Shown: positions 43,630-52,219 of the stretch, piece by piece
How the letters are laid out: the number at the start of each line of letters is the position of its first letter
How positions within the stretch are numbered: position 1 is the stretch's first letter
Origin: a bacterium
Lineage (GTDB): Bacteria > Patescibacteriota > Saccharimonadia > Saccharimonadales > UBA4665
Assembly: GCA_021783725.1 (NCBI GenBank)
Contig: JAJXTN010000007.1
Coordinates: 1 to 56,946 of the forward strand
Length of the DNA stretch: 56,946 nucleotides
Direction: 5' to 3'
Position numbers and translations under genes: made by a program
Notes under the pieces: model-generated
What the model saw: the letters and a program-made list of their open reading frames with translations, nothing else
Databases searched by the model: none
Told to the model about the DNA's origin: nothing

Positions 43630-44042
43630 TGTTAATGCCTAAGCGGACTAAATTCCGCAAAATTCGCAAAGGAAAGATCCGTGGCGTTGCTACCAGTGGC
43701 GACTACATTGCTTTTGGCGATTACGCCCTGCAAGCTCAAGGCAATGAACGGATTACTGCCCGACAGATTGAAGCCTCACGTCAAGCTATGACGCGTTACA
43801 TCAAGCGAGGTGGCAAAATTTGGATTCGAATTTTCCCACACATTGCCGTGACTCGTAAGCCGCTTGACGTCAAAATGGGAAGCGGTAAGGGTAGTCCTGA
43901 GTTCTTCGTGGCTAAAGTTCGTCCCGGTACAATCTTGTTCGAGATGCAAGGTGTTAGCGAAGAAATTGCTCGTGAAGCAATGCGCTTGGCTTCCAATAAG
44001 TTGCCAGTTAAAACTAAGTTCTTGATGCGGGAGGATTCATAA
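43629..44042 (+). CDS. rplP: 50S ribosomal protein L16
   Basis: L16 organises the A-site region of the 50S subunit. 137 residues; [17 protein letters not shown] is the usual start, so ATG 43635 is an alternative to ATG 43629, which adds two residues and overlaps the rpsC stop. Contains the [19 protein letters not shown] and [17 protein letters not shown] motifs. Typical length. Confidence 0.95.
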   Translation: MLMPKRTKFRKIRKGKIRGVATSGDYIAFGDYALQAQGNERITARQIEASRQAMTRYIKRGGKIWIRIFPHIAVTRKPLDVKMGSGKGSPEFFVAKVRPGTILFEMQGVSEEIAREAMRLASNKLPVKTKFLMREDS

Positions 44043-44043
44043 G

Positions 44044-44244
44044 ATGAAAGTCACTGATATCCGCAAGCTATCAACTACCGAATTGGCTGTCGAAAGCACT
44101 AAAATGCGTGAAGAAATCACCGAACTAAAACGCCGTTTACACATGGGTGAATTACAGAACAATCGGATCATTCGCTCAAAGCGCAAAGATCTAGCTCGAA
44201 TGCTGACTGTTCTAGGCGAAGCACTAACCAAGGAGACCAAGTAA
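44044..44244 (+). CDS. rpmC: 50S ribosomal protein L29
   Basis: Small helical-hairpin protein at the tunnel exit. 66 residues with VTDIRKLSTTELAVE, RRLHMGELQNNRIIRSKRKDLAR core. The terminal KETK codons carry AAGGAG for rpsQ. Starts 1 bp after rplP and overlaps rpsQ by one base. Confidence 0.94.
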   Translation: MKVTDIRKLSTTELAVESTKMREEITELKRRLHMGELQNNRIIRSKRKDLARMLTVLGEALTKETK

Positions 44245-44591
44245 TGGCTAAATCTATCATCGGTATAGTGTCGTCTAGCAAAGCTGATAAAACTATAGTA
44301 GTTACAGTACAGACTCGCAAAACCCACCCACTATATCGCAAACAATATACCGTCAGTTCTAAGTTCATGGCTCATGATGAGAAAAATGAAGCCCAGAACG
44401 GTGATAAAGTTGAAATCGTCGAAACTCGACCAATCAGCGCTCGTAAACATTTCAAGCTCAATCGCATTATCGAAAAGCCTAATTTGCGTGAAGATTCGCT
44501 GAAAGTTATCAAAACTGATGAGACTAATCACGTTGCTTCAAAGTCGAAGCATGTTGAGACTGATGCCGACACCAAGGAGACAGCCAAATGA
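44244..44591 (+). CDS. rpsQ: 30S ribosomal protein S17 with C-terminal extension
   Basis: OB-fold protein of the 30S body. The core ([55 protein letters not shown]) spans about 85 residues; a further 30 residues rich in Lys/Asp/Thr extend the C-terminus. Its last codons contain AAGGAG, and it overlaps rplN by 4 bp. Confidence 0.94.
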   Translation: MAKSIIGIVSSSKADKTIVVTVQTRKTHPLYRKQYTVSSKFMAHDEKNEAQNGDKVEIVETRPISARKHFKLNRIIEKPNLREDSLKVIKTDETNHVASKSKHVETDADTKETAK

Positions 44592-44956
44592 TCCAACAAG
44601 AATCTCGATTAGTCGTCTGTGACAACAGTGGTGCCAAGGAAATCTTGTGTATTCGAGTTCTTGGTGGCACGCGACGCCGTTACGCCGGTGTTGGAGATGT
44701 CATCGTGGCAACTGTTAAACAAGCCAGCCCCAGTGGTGCCGTCAAGAAAAAGTCAGTTGTTAAAGCTGTAGTCGTTCGGACTCGCAACCAAATTCGTCGC
44801 AAAGATGGTTCGACCATCAAGTTTGACGATAACGCCGCTGTGATTATTGGTGACGATAAGTTACCTCGTGGTACTCGTATATTTGGCCCAGTTCCTCGCG
44901 AACTGCGCGATCAAGGTTATGCCAAGATTATTTCTTTGGCTCCGGAGGTTCTATAA
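44588..44956 (+). CDS. rplN: 50S ribosomal protein L14
   Basis: L14 forms intersubunit bridges. 122 residues, beginning [19 protein letters not shown] with the family signature, and containing [13 protein letters not shown] and the C-terminal [28 protein letters not shown]. Length and sequence fully typical. ATGA overlap with rpsQ. Confidence 0.96.
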   Translation: MIQQESRLVVCDNSGAKEILCIRVLGGTRRRYAGVGDVIVATVKQASPSGAVKKKSVVKAVVVRTRNQIRRKDGSTIKFDDNAAVIIGDDKLPRGTRIFGPVPRELRDQGYAKIISLAPEVL

Positions 44957-45300
44957 TGACTAATCCTACAACTAAGAAAGTATTTAAAATCCGACTCAAA
45001 AAAGGCGATTTAGTTATTGTCCGAGCCGGCAAGCACAAAGGCCAAACTGGCAAAATTACCGCCGTTCATCCAACTGAAAATAAAGTTACAGTTGCGGGCA
45101 TAAATATTGTTAAGAAAAGTGTCAAACCCAACCAAGTGCATCCTCAAGGTGCCATCGTTGAGATTACTAAGCCGATTTGGGTTAGTAAAGTTTCGATAGT
45201 CGAACCAACTTCCAAGAAAGCTAGCCGCATTGGTTACAAGCTTGACGCTAAGGGTGTCAAAACTCGTTACTACAAGTCAACAGATAAGGACATTAAGTAA
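44956..45300 (+). CDS. rplX: 50S ribosomal protein L24
   Basis: Assembly-initiating 50S protein. 114 residues with the KOW motif KKGDLVIVRAGKHKGQTGKI (about 15-34) and the NIVKKSVKPNQVHPQGAIVE segment. A short N-terminal lead of about ten residues precedes the KOW domain. Overlaps rplE by one base. Confidence 0.94.
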   Translation: MTNPTTKKVFKIRLKKGDLVIVRAGKHKGQTGKITAVHPTENKVTVAGINIVKKSVKPNQVHPQGAIVEITKPIWVSKVSIVEPTSKKASRIGYKLDAKGVKTRYYKSTDKDIK

Positions 45301-45896
45301 TGGCTACAACTACTAAAGCAACTAAAGCCGTAAAAGCTGTCGATAATTCAGCTCGTTTGCAGGTGCAATACTTTACTGAGATTGTTAAACAGCTACAAGA
45401 CGAACTGAAGTTAACTAATGTTCACCAAGTTCCTAAATTGGAAAAGGTCGTAGTTAACTGTGGCTTAGGTACAGCCAAAGATGATAAGAAAATCATGGAA
45501 GTTGCCACTAATACCCTACGCAAAATCACCGGTCAACAGCCAGTAGCTACTATTGCCAAGAATTCTATCGCGGGTTTTAAGTTACGCGAAGGCAACAAAA
45601 TTGGCCTGAAAGTAACTTTGCGCGGTGAAAGAATGTATGAATTCAGCGATCGATTGATTAACATTGTTATGCCTCGATTGCGTGACTTCCACGGTGTTAG
45701 TGCCAAAGCTTTCGATAAGCAGGGGAACTACTCGATCGGGTTCACTGATCAATCAGTTTTCCCCGAATTAACTTTTGAAGAAACGACCACGCCTCACGGT
45801 CTTCAAGTAATATTTGTAATTAAGTGTCAGCAAAAGGAACATGCTCGAGCTCTGCTAGAGAAGTTCGGTATGCCTTTTGAAAAGGAAGGTAAGTAA
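45300..45896 (+). CDS. rplE: 50S ribosomal protein L5
   Basis: Binds 5S rRNA and contacts the P-site tRNA. 198 residues, about 15-20 longer than usual through an N-terminal Thr/Lys/Ala-rich lead. Conserved [38 protein letters not shown] and [19 protein letters not shown] segments are present. TAATG overlap with rpsN. Confidence 0.95.
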   Translation: MATTTKATKAVKAVDNSARLQVQYFTEIVKQLQDELKLTNVHQVPKLEKVVVNCGLGTAKDDKKIMEVATNTLRKITGQQPVATIAKNSIAGFKLREGNKIGLKVTLRGERMYEFSDRLINIVMPRLRDFHGVSAKAFDKQGNYSIGFTDQSVFPELTFEETTTPHGLQVIFVIKCQQKEHARALLEKFGMPFEKEGK

Positions 45897-46165
45897 TGGC
45901 TAAGAAATCAATCGTCGCCCGAGATGCTAAACGAATCAAAATGATTGATCAATACGCTGTCAAACGCGCGGAACTTAAGGAATTGGGTGATCTAGAAGGT
46001 TTAGCCAAATTACCTCGTAACAGTAGTCCGACGCGTCGGACAAACCGTTGCGTCGAGACAGGCCGGTCGCGCGGTTACATGCGCCAATTTGGCCTAAGTC
46101 GTCTTAGCTTCCGTGAACATGCAAGCAAGGGTGAAATCCCTGGCGTAACGAAATCGAGCTGGTAG
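45896..46165 (+). CDS. rpsN: 30S ribosomal protein S14 (zinc-free type)
   Basis: Head-assembly protein. 89 residues with the C-terminal family motif [20 protein letters not shown] followed by [18 protein letters not shown]. It is the longer form without the CxxC pairs of zinc-binding S14, matching the cysteine loss in RpoC and L36. One base overlap with rplE. Confidence 0.95.
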   Translation: MAKKSIVARDAKRIKMIDQYAVKRAELKELGDLEGLAKLPRNSSPTRRTNRCVETGRSRGYMRQFGLSRLSFREHASKGEIPGVTKSSW

Positions 46166-46173
46166 GAGATATT

Positions 46174-46575
46174 ATGAGCACAACATCTACAGACCCCATC
46201 GCAGATATGTTTACCCGAATTCGCAACGCGATTGCCGTTCATAAAAACGAAGTCAGCTTGCCGCACTCTAGCATCAAAGAATCAGTTGCTAAATTGCTTC
46301 AAGCCAGTAACTTCGTAGATCACGTCAGTGTCGCCGATGCCGAAGTCGGAAAAGTATTGAAAATTCGGATTAACAGCGAAGACACCAACGCTCGCATTAC
46401 CGAAATTGTTCGCATCAGCAAACCCGGACGTCGTTACTACGTTAATAGCAAGGAAATCCCAGTTGTTAAACGTGGTCGTGGACTAGTTATTGTGTCAACC
46501 AGTAAGGGTATCATGACTGGCGATCAAGCCAAGTCAGCTCATATTGGTGGCGAATTAATTTGTAAAGTATATTAA
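46174..46575 (+). CDS. rpsH: 30S ribosomal protein S8
   Basis: Binds helix 21 of 16S rRNA and regulates the spc operon in E. coli. 133 residues: TDPIADMFTRIRNAIAVHKNEV start, GRRYYVNSKEIPVVKRGRG and the C-terminal GIMTGDQAKSAHIGGELICKVY. GGAG lies before the ATG. Typical length. Confidence 0.96.
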   Translation: MSTTSTDPIADMFTRIRNAIAVHKNEVSLPHSSIKESVAKLLQASNFVDHVSVADAEVGKVLKIRINSEDTNARITEIVRISKPGRRYYVNSKEIPVVKRGRGLVIVSTSKGIMTGDQAKSAHIGGELICKVY

Positions 46576-46593
46576 GGATTAAAGGATAATAAT

Positions 46594-47133
46594 ATGAGTC
46601 GAATAGGAAAACTACCGATCGCCATTCCGAGCGGTGTGACAATCACTGTCGATGATTCTGATATAACCGTTACTGGTAGCAAGGGAACTCTCAAGCAGTT
46701 CACAATGCCGGAGATTAGTGTTAAACAAGAAGCCGACAACTTGATAATTTCGCGGATTAACGATATGCCCAAAGTTCGGGCCAAGCACGGATTGATGCGA
46801 GCTTTAATCAACAACATGGTAATAGGCGTCAGCCAAGGCTTCACTAAGAAGCTAGAAATTAACGGTGTTGGTTATCGTGTTGCCGCTCAAGGTACCGATT
46901 TAAAATTGAACTTAGGTTTCTCGCACGACGTTATTTATAAAATGCCAGCTGGAGTTACGGCTACTATTGATCAGAACACCATAACTGTCAGTGGCATCAG
47001 TAAACAACAAGTCGGCCAAGTTGCGGCAGAAATCCGCGCTCTCAAGAAACCAGAACCCTACAAGGGCAAAGGCATCAAGTATGAAGGTGAACGCATCATC
47101 CGTAAAAGCGGCAAAAGCGGGAAGGACAAATAA
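46594..47133 (+). CDS. rplF: 50S ribosomal protein L6
   Basis: Located near the sarcin-ricin loop. 179 residues starting [15 protein letters not shown], two tandem L6 domains, and the conserved C-terminal [25 protein letters not shown]. Typical length; 18-bp gap after rpsH with an AAGGAT ribosome-binding site. Confidence 0.96.
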   Translation: MSRIGKLPIAIPSGVTITVDDSDITVTGSKGTLKQFTMPEISVKQEADNLIISRINDMPKVRAKHGLMRALINNMVIGVSQGFTKKLEINGVGYRVAAQGTDLKLNLGFSHDVIYKMPAGVTATIDQNTITVSGISKQQVGQVAAEIRALKKPEPYKGKGIKYEGERIIRKSGKSGKDK

Positions 47134-47135
47134 TC

Positions 47136-47489
47136 ATGAATAATTTAGCCCACAAATTACACAATCGTCAGCTCCGCAAGCACCGCGTTCGTTCGCAGAT
47201 TAGCGGAACGACTGAACGACCACGCTTAAGCATTAGTATCAGCAACTTGCATATCACTGCTCAGCTGATTGATGACACTACTTCCAAGACATTGGCTCAC
47301 GCTTCGACTATCGGTAAGAAAACAGTCGGTACTCGAGTTGAACAAGCCGCTTGGGTTGGTACCGAAATTGCCAAGCAGGCAAAGACTAAGAAAATTAAAT
47401 ATGTTGTTTTTGACCGAGGCAGTAAACTGTATCACGGTCGTATAGCCGCTTTGGCTGAAGCAGCTCGTAATGCAGGACTGGAGTTTTAA
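47136..47489 (+). CDS. rplR: 50S ribosomal protein L18
   Basis: 5S rRNA-binding protein. 117 residues with [20 protein letters not shown] near the N-terminus and [26 protein letters not shown] at the end. Typical length. It follows rplF after 2 bp and precedes rpsE by 2 bp. Confidence 0.95.
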   Translation: MNNLAHKLHNRQLRKHRVRSQISGTTERPRLSISISNLHITAQLIDDTTSKTLAHASTIGKKTVGTRVEQAAWVGTEIAKQAKTKKIKYVVFDRGSKLYHGRIAALAEAARNAGLEF

Positions 47490-47491
47490 TC

Positions 47492-48028
47492 ATGGCTGAT
47501 GTCAATCAAGATCGTCGTCGTCGCAACCCTGAAATGGTCCAGGAAGAGAAGCAGTATGATGAGCGTACATTGCACGTTGATCGGGTCGCCCGAGTAGTTA
47601 AAGGTGGTCGTCGTTTCCGTTTCCGAGCTCTTGTAGTCGTCGGTGACCGCAAACATCGTGTCGGTATTGGTAGCGCCAAGGCAGCTGACGTTACCGCCGC
47701 TGTCACTAAAGCGACTGAAGTCGCCAAGAAGCACTTTGTTGAAGTTTCGCTCTATAAAGGCACGTTACCGCACGAAATTGAATCAAAAGTCAGTGGAGCT
47801 AAAATCCTACTTAAGCCAGCTAGCCCTGGTACTGGTTTAATCGCTGGTGGTGTTGTTCGAACTATCCTGGAAGTTGCCGGCGTTAAGAACGCCTTAAGCA
47901 AGTCATTGGGTTCGACCAACAAAACTAACACTGCCTATGCAACAATCGCCGCGCTTCAAAGCTTAACTCCATCCAAGGATTGGGTTACTACCAAGAATAA
48001 CGCCAAGCTTGCTGAAGGAAAGAAATAA
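47492..48028 (+). CDS. rpsE: 30S ribosomal protein S5
   Basis: Contributes to decoding fidelity and mRNA unwinding. 178 residues: N-terminal DERTLHVDRVARVVKGGRRF with the S5 signature, then the GTGLIAGGVVRTILEVAGV segment and the C-terminal TAYATIAALQSL. It overlaps rplO by one base; rpmD (L30), which normally lies between rpsE and rplO, is absent. Confidence 0.96.
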   Translation: MADVNQDRRRRNPEMVQEEKQYDERTLHVDRVARVVKGGRRFRFRALVVVGDRKHRVGIGSAKAADVTAAVTKATEVAKKHFVEVSLYKGTLPHEIESKVSGAKILLKPASPGTGLIAGGVVRTILEVAGVKNALSKSLGSTNKTNTAYATIAALQSLTPSKDWVTTKNNAKLAEGKK

Positions 48029-48498
48029 TGAAATACAGCGATCTGAAATTAACTAAGTCCAAGAAAGCCAACCGCGTCGGGCGTGGTATCGCCGCTGGCC
48101 AAGGTAAAACTGCTGGTCGTGGTACTAAAGGTCAGATGTCTCGTACTGGTTCATCGAAGAACCCAGGTTTTTCTGGTGGCCAAAATCCATTAATGCAACA
48201 GTTGCCTAAATTGCCAGGCTTTCGTAGCCATCATCTCAAACCAGAAGTTGTCTATACTGGACAATTGGATCAATTCGCCAACAAGATTGTTGACGCCGAA
48301 ACCCTAAGTAAAGCCGGGCTGATCAGCAACGCTTACGTCAATGTTAAATTATTGACTAAAGGCGAAGTCACCAAGAAAGTTACTGTCAAATTGCCAACCG
48401 CTAGCGAAAGCGCCATTGCCGCAGTCCAGCAAGCCGGCGGTAGTTTCGAAAAAGTTAATCGCCTAGCTAGAGTCAAAACCAGCACCAAGAAAAACTAA
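48028..48498 (+). CDS. rplO: 50S ribosomal protein L15
   Basis: Late-assembly 50S protein. 156 residues with the glycine-rich N-terminal GRGIAAGQGKTAGRGTKGQ and SRTGSSKNPGFSGGQNPL, and a C-terminal domain (KAGLISNAYVNVKLLTKGE). Typical length. It ends 86 bp before secY, where a hairpin is found. Confidence 0.95.
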   Translation: MKYSDLKLTKSKKANRVGRGIAAGQGKTAGRGTKGQMSRTGSSKNPGFSGGQNPLMQQLPKLPGFRSHHLKPEVVYTGQLDQFANKIVDAETLSKAGLISNAYVNVKLLTKGEVTKKVTVKLPTASESAIAAVQQAGGSFEKVNRLARVKTSTKKN

Positions 48499-48514
48499 AA
48501 AGTTATCTGTTAAT

Positions 48515-48546
48515 TTTGGCTAACAAATTTAAATATTTGTGCCAAA
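48515..48546 (+). other. Hairpin in the rplO-secY gap
   Basis: TTTGGC (48515-48520) pairs with GCCAAA (48541-48546) and, inside a 2-nt bulge, ACAAAT (48523-48528) pairs with ATTTGT (48535-48540). No T-run follows. It may be an mRNA processing or stability element before secY. Confidence 0.5.
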
Positions 48547-48583
48547 TATGATTAAATAGAGCGAACTGAATTAAAGGGTAATC

Positions 48584-50089
48584 ATGAACTGGAAAATCAT
48601 CGTACGTTCGTTGGGCCATAAAGATATGCGCAAACGCATTATGGCTGTGGTTGGGATTTTGATTATTTTCCGAATACTGGCTCATATCCCAGTTCCTTTG
48701 GCCAACCCAGAGACGCTTCATCAAGTACTTCAGAATTTATTCGCATCGAACAATACGCCTCAACTATTGAGCTTTATCAACGTACTGTCGGGAGGAGCCT
48801 TAGAAAACTTTTCGATAATGATTGCTGGACTAGGTCCATACATTAACGCCTCGATTATCATGCAACTTTTGACCAAGGCGATTCCGCGTCTCGAAGCTCT
48901 GCACAAAGAAGGCGAATTCGGCCAGAAAAAAATCAACCAATATACTCGTATTTTGACCTTTCCGCTAGCTATTATTCAATCAATTGGTTCGATCTATTTG
49001 ATCCGACAAGCAGCTAATAGTATTGGTGGTATTGGAGATATTACGGCTCACTCTTCATTCATGCAATGGGTATTAATGGTAGCGGCGCTAACCGGTGGTT
49101 CAATGCTATTGATGTGGCTGGGCGAGTTAATTACCGAGCAAAGCATTGGCAATGGTATATCGTTGATTATTACTGTCGGTATAGTTAGTCGGTTACCGTC
49201 GAACATTTCTAGCATTTTCAGTTCAGTGATCTCTAAAACTAATCACTGGCAATTATTTGGCTGGGATTTGCCAGTCAATAAAGGCGCTTTAATCTATGGT
49301 CTGGTCATTGCCGCCGCTGTGCTAGTGACGACTTGGATAGTTGTAATGCTTAACGAAGCGGCGCGTAACCTGACGGTTAATTATGCTAAACGCGTTCAGG
49401 GCAATCGAACTTATGGAGGTATAACGACCATATTGCCGGTTAAACTTATCACCGCTGGTGTCGTTCCGATAATTTTTGCCGTGGCTTTTTTGAGCGTTCC
49501 AAGTTTTGCTGGCCAGCTATTGTCTAGTAGCCATAGTGCGACTTTGGCCCATATCGGCTCGAACTTAACTACTTGGTTCCAAACGCCTTCAGCGTCGACT
49601 TTCGCTACCCAAGGGTGGAAAGCCTATATTTATCCACTGACTTACTTCGTATTGGTATTTGCTTTTACGTTCTTCTATACCAGCATTACTTTTAACTCCA
49701 ATGAAATTGCCGAGAACTTGCACAAACAGGGTGGATTTATCGAGGGTGTCAGGTCTGGATTGCAAACTGAAAAATATCTGGCCAAAATCGTTAATCGTCT
49801 AACATTTTTCGGAGCTCTAAGCTTGGGGTTATTAGCGATTACTCCGATAATTGCCCAAGTGTTCGTTAATACTAGTATTACTATTGGCGGTACTAGTGTC
49901 CTTATCTTGGTATCGGTAGCCTTACAGACATTGCGATCAGTCGAATCTAGAGCCCTTATGGTGACTTACGATCAATATAGCCAGCCAGACTTCTTCTATG
50001 AGTCAACAACCGGTGTAGAGGCCGCTACTGGCGGTCGTAGACTACGATTTCTACCTCGCATCGGTCGCAAGAAATCTTCCAAAAACTAG
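48584..50089 (+). CDS. secY: Protein translocase subunit SecY
   Basis: Channel subunit of the Sec translocon. The 501 residues show ten hydrophobic spans, the plug-region sequence FSIMIAGLGPYINASIIMQLL (TM2), and the conserved cytoplasmic loops, including the NGISLIITVGI and the ENLHKQGGFIEGVRSG segments. It is about 60 residues longer than E. coli SecY, with a longer periplasmic loop near 315-345 (SSSHSATLAHIGSNLTTW) and a C-terminal tail. AAAGGG precedes the ATG. adk and map, often next, are absent. Confidence 0.96.
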   Translation: MNWKIIVRSLGHKDMRKRIMAVVGILIIFRILAHIPVPLANPETLHQVLQNLFASNNTPQLLSFINVLSGGALENFSIMIAGLGPYINASIIMQLLTKAIPRLEALHKEGEFGQKKINQYTRILTFPLAIIQSIGSIYLIRQAANSIGGIGDITAHSSFMQWVLMVAALTGGSMLLMWLGELITEQSIGNGISLIITVGIVSRLPSNISSIFSSVISKTNHWQLFGWDLPVNKGALIYGLVIAAAVLVTTWIVVMLNEAARNLTVNYAKRVQGNRTYGGITTILPVKLITAGVVPIIFAVAFLSVPSFAGQLLSSSHSATLAHIGSNLTTWFQTPSASTFATQGWKAYIYPLTYFVLVFAFTFFYTSITFNSNEIAENLHKQGGFIEGVRSGLQTEKYLAKIVNRLTFFGALSLGLLAITPIIAQVFVNTSITIGGTSVLILVSVALQTLRSVESRALMVTYDQYSQPDFFYESTTGVEAATGGRRLRFLPRIGRKKSSKN

Positions 50090-50109
50090 TCTTAATGTGA
50101 TAATATTGA

Positions 50110-50145
50110 TTTGACGGTTAATCCCATAACACGTCAAATTGTTTT
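50110..50145 (+). terminator. Possible terminator after secY
   Basis: TTTGACG (50110-50116) pairs with CGTCAAA (50132-50138), followed by TTGTTTT. Moderately strong; the promoter of infA follows directly. Confidence 0.5.
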
Positions 50146-50160
50146 AAGGTAATAAAACAC

Positions 50161-50190
50161 TTTACAAACTGTTGTGGGACCTGCTATAAT
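50161..50190 (+). promoter_or_regulatory. Promoter of infA
   Basis: TTTACA (50161-50166), 18 bp, TATAAT (50185-50190) preceded by TGC (extended -10). The leader before ATG 50208 is only about 11 nt and has no Shine-Dalgarno sequence. Confidence 0.65.
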
Positions 50191-50207
50191 TATGCCTTGT
50201 TATATCT

Positions 50208-50429
50208 ATGGCAGCAAATAAAGAAGTTATCGAGCTGACGGGCACAATCGTCGAGACCCTACCAGGGACTCAGTTCCGTGTAGAGCTCGAAAACGGCCAT
50301 AAGATTATAGCTCACGTTGCCGGTAAGATGAGGAAACATTTCATCCGCATCGTACCAGGTGACAGCGTTACAGTAGAGTTGACGCCTTACGATCTTACGA
50401 AGGGTCGGATAACGTACCGCAAAAGTTAA
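50208..50429 (+). CDS. infA: Translation initiation factor IF-1
   Basis: Binds the 30S A site during initiation. 73 residues, one OB fold: [20 protein letters not shown], the central [20 protein letters not shown] and the end [12 protein letters not shown] match the family closely. Very short leader without a ribosome-binding site, unlike most genes in this cluster. It heads the rpmJ-rpsM-rpsK-rpsD-rpoA-rplQ alpha-operon block. Confidence 0.96.
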   Translation: MAANKEVIELTGTIVETLPGTQFRVELENGHKIIAHVAGKMRKHFIRIVPGDSVTVELTPYDLTKGRITYRKS

Positions 50430-50476
50430 TCAATATTAAGAGCAGTGAGTCATCGCTGAAGAGGAGCATGATCCGC

Positions 50477-50593
50477 ATGAAAGTGCGTGCCAGTGTCAAA
50501 AAGATAAGTCCTGATGATAAAATAGTCCGCCGTAAAGGTCGGATCTATGTTATTAACAAGCTCAAACCTAAGCATAAGCAGAGGCAGGGTTAA
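50477..50593 (+). CDS. rpmJ: 50S ribosomal protein L36 (zinc-free form)
   Basis: 38 residues starting [19 protein letters not shown] and ending KPKHKQRQG, clearly L36. In the zinc form the middle has CxxC and a later Cys and His; here the positions read ISPDDK and VINKLK, so no cysteine remains. GAGGAG lies about 10 nt before ATG 50477; an ATG at 50468 is less likely. It precedes rpsM as in many alpha operons. Confidence 0.95.
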   Translation: MKVRASVKKISPDDKIVRRKGRIYVINKLKPKHKQRQG

Positions 50594-50595
50594 TC

Positions 50596-50748
50596 ATGAC
50601 TTCGTCATTCCATTTAACATTTAGCAATGATCAATTTGCAATGAATTATCAATTATCAATTACCAATTTCAATTTCCCATCGCTAAATGCTATTGCATTG
50701 ATAAATGATAAATGCTACCTGCTAATTGCTGACCGGAGGTCTGCTTAA
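50596..50748 (+). CDS. Small ORF coupled to rpsM, paralogue of the one before rplQ
   Basis: A 50-codon frame fills the gap from 2 bp after rpmJ to 1 bp before rpsM. It starts MTSS and ends CYLLIADRRSA; the frame at 53179 starts MTSS and ends CYLLIAGRRTA, while the middles differ. The rpsM Shine-Dalgarno CGGAGG is formed by its Arg-Arg codons, inside a small hairpin GC-T-GACC-GGA-GGTC-T-GC (50728-50744). Reading-frame conservation at two loci suggests translation, though a duplicated regulatory RNA that happens to be open is possible. The AT-rich middle is repetitive (ATCAATTATCAATTACC). Confidence 0.5.
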   Translation: MTSSFHLTFSNDQFAMNYQLSITNFNFPSLNAIALINDKCYLLIADRRSA

Positions 50749-50749
50749 T

Positions 50750-51136
50750 ATGGCCCGAATTTCCGGAGTTACAATTCCGTCTGAGAAGCAAGTTTGGGTA
50801 GCATTGACTTATGTCTATGGTATTGGTCCCAAAACTTCTTTGACAATTATCGAAAAAGCTAAAGTCGAGAAAACCACACGCGTTAAAGATTTGACCGATG
50901 CTGAGATTTCTCGCATTCAAGATATTATCAATGCTGATTTACTGGTTGAAGGTGAATTACAAAGAATCGTTAGCGGCAACATTAAGCGACTAAAGGATAT
51001 TAATTCTTACCGTGGTTTAAGGCACAAAGCTAACTTACCATCACGTGGTCAACGAACTAAGACTAACGCTCGTACCCGTCGTGGTAAGAAAGTCACCGTT
51101 GGTGGCACAGCCAAGAAGGTGGCATCTAAGACTTAA
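50750..51136 (+). CDS. rpsM: 30S ribosomal protein S13
   Basis: Head protein contacting tRNA and the 50S subunit. 128 residues from ATG 50750 (MARISGVTIPSEKQVWVALT), selected because GGAGG lies 10 nt upstream; the longer open frame is only the read-in from the leader. Helix-hairpin-helix YGIGPKTSLTIIEKA and the basic tail RGLRHKANLPSRGQRTKTNARTRRG (quoted in part: LRHKANLPSRGQRT) are typical. Confidence 0.95.
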   Translation: MARISGVTIPSEKQVWVALTYVYGIGPKTSLTIIEKAKVEKTTRVKDLTDAEISRIQDIINADLLVEGELQRIVSGNIKRLKDINSYRGLRHKANLPSRGQRTKTNARTRRGKKVTVGGTAKKVASKT

Positions 51137-51144
51137 GGTTTAAT

Positions 51145-51579
51145 ATGGCAGACGAAATTACTACACCAATTACTACTACTGAAACAACCACAGCTACAGC
51201 ACCGATTAAGCGCAAGAAATCCAAGCGAGTTGTGGCTAGCGGTCAAGTTCGAGTCCTAGCAACCTTCAATAACACAATAGTTAGTTTTACTGACAATAGT
51301 GGTAATGTTCTAGCAACTAGTAGCGCTGGAGCCTGCGGTTTCCGCGGTTCTAAAAAGGGTACGGCTTATGCCGCTCAAGTGGCCGCTGAACGAGCCGGTC
51401 AAATCGCTAAGCAACAATACGGCTTTAGCCGAGCCGAAGTAATCATCAAAGGCATCGGTCTAGGTCGCGATTCAGCTGTCCGAGCACTGACTGGTTTAGA
51501 TATTTATGTTGAAAGCATTAAAGATGTCACCGGCGTACCTCACGGTGGCGTTCGACCATCTAAGGCAAGAAGGATTTAG
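51145..51579 (+). CDS. rpsK: 30S ribosomal protein S11
   Basis: Platform protein near the E-site codon. 144 residues; about 30 Thr/Lys-rich N-terminal residues, then VRVLATFNNTIVSFTDNSGN and the C-terminal signature DVTGVPHGGVRPSKARRI. Slightly longer than usual because of the N-terminal lead. 8 bp after rpsM and 3 bp before rpsD. Confidence 0.95.
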   Translation: MADEITTPITTTETTTATAPIKRKKSKRVVASGQVRVLATFNNTIVSFTDNSGNVLATSSAGACGFRGSKKGTAYAAQVAAERAGQIAKQQYGFSRAEVIIKGIGLGRDSAVRALTGLDIYVESIKDVTGVPHGGVRPSKARRI

Positions 51580-51582
51580 CTC

Positions 51583-52206
51583 ATGGCACGTGATACTCAA
51601 TCTATCGTAAAAATGAGTCGACGTGAAGGCTATGCTCTTCACCCCAAAGCTCACAAAGCTTTAGTTAAACGCTCTGGTATGCCTGGCGCTGGCCAGCAAA
51701 GTCGTGGCCGTCGTGGTGGATCGGCTAGCCAATACTCTTTGCAGTTACGCGAAAAGCAAAAAGTTAAACGATTATACGGTTTACTCGAACGGCAGTTCAG
51801 CAACCTCATGAAAGAAGCATCGCGCAAACAAGGTCAAGCTGGAGCTGTCTTATTACAATTACTCGAACAACGAGCCGACAACGTTATCTATCGGGCCGGA
51901 TTCGCACCAAGTCGCCGTGGAGCCCGTCAGTTGGTGTCACACGGTCATTTCTTACTTAATGACGTTCGAGTTGATATCCCATCGATTCGCATGAAACCCG
52001 GAGACATTTTAAGCTTGCGACCGCACAGCGCTCAGACTGAATATTTCAAACGCCTTGATGACACCAGCCCAGCACCATCAGAGATCCCTGGCTGGCTTAA
52101 AGTCGATCGCAAAAAGGTAGTTGTCACCATTACTGGTGTACCTGCCCGTGAAGACGCTGAAGTAGATATTAATGAACAACTAATCGTGGAATACTATTCA
52201 CGCTAA
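51583..52206 (+). CDS. rpsD: 30S ribosomal protein S4
   Basis: Assembly-initiating protein that in E. coli also represses the alpha operon. 207 residues with SASQYSLQLREKQKVKRLYG and an S4 domain, RADNVIYRAGFAPSRRGARQLVSHGHF. No zinc-binding cysteines at the N-terminus. Ends 13 bp before rpoA, with GGAGG between. Confidence 0.95.
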   Translation: MARDTQSIVKMSRREGYALHPKAHKALVKRSGMPGAGQQSRGRRGGSASQYSLQLREKQKVKRLYGLLERQFSNLMKEASRKQGQAGAVLLQLLEQRADNVIYRAGFAPSRRGARQLVSHGHFLLNDVRVDIPSIRMKPGDILSLRPHSAQTEYFKRLDDTSPAPSEIPGWLKVDRKKVVVTITGVPAREDAEVDINEQLIVEYYSR

Positions 52207-52219
52207 CGGAGGAAGCAGC

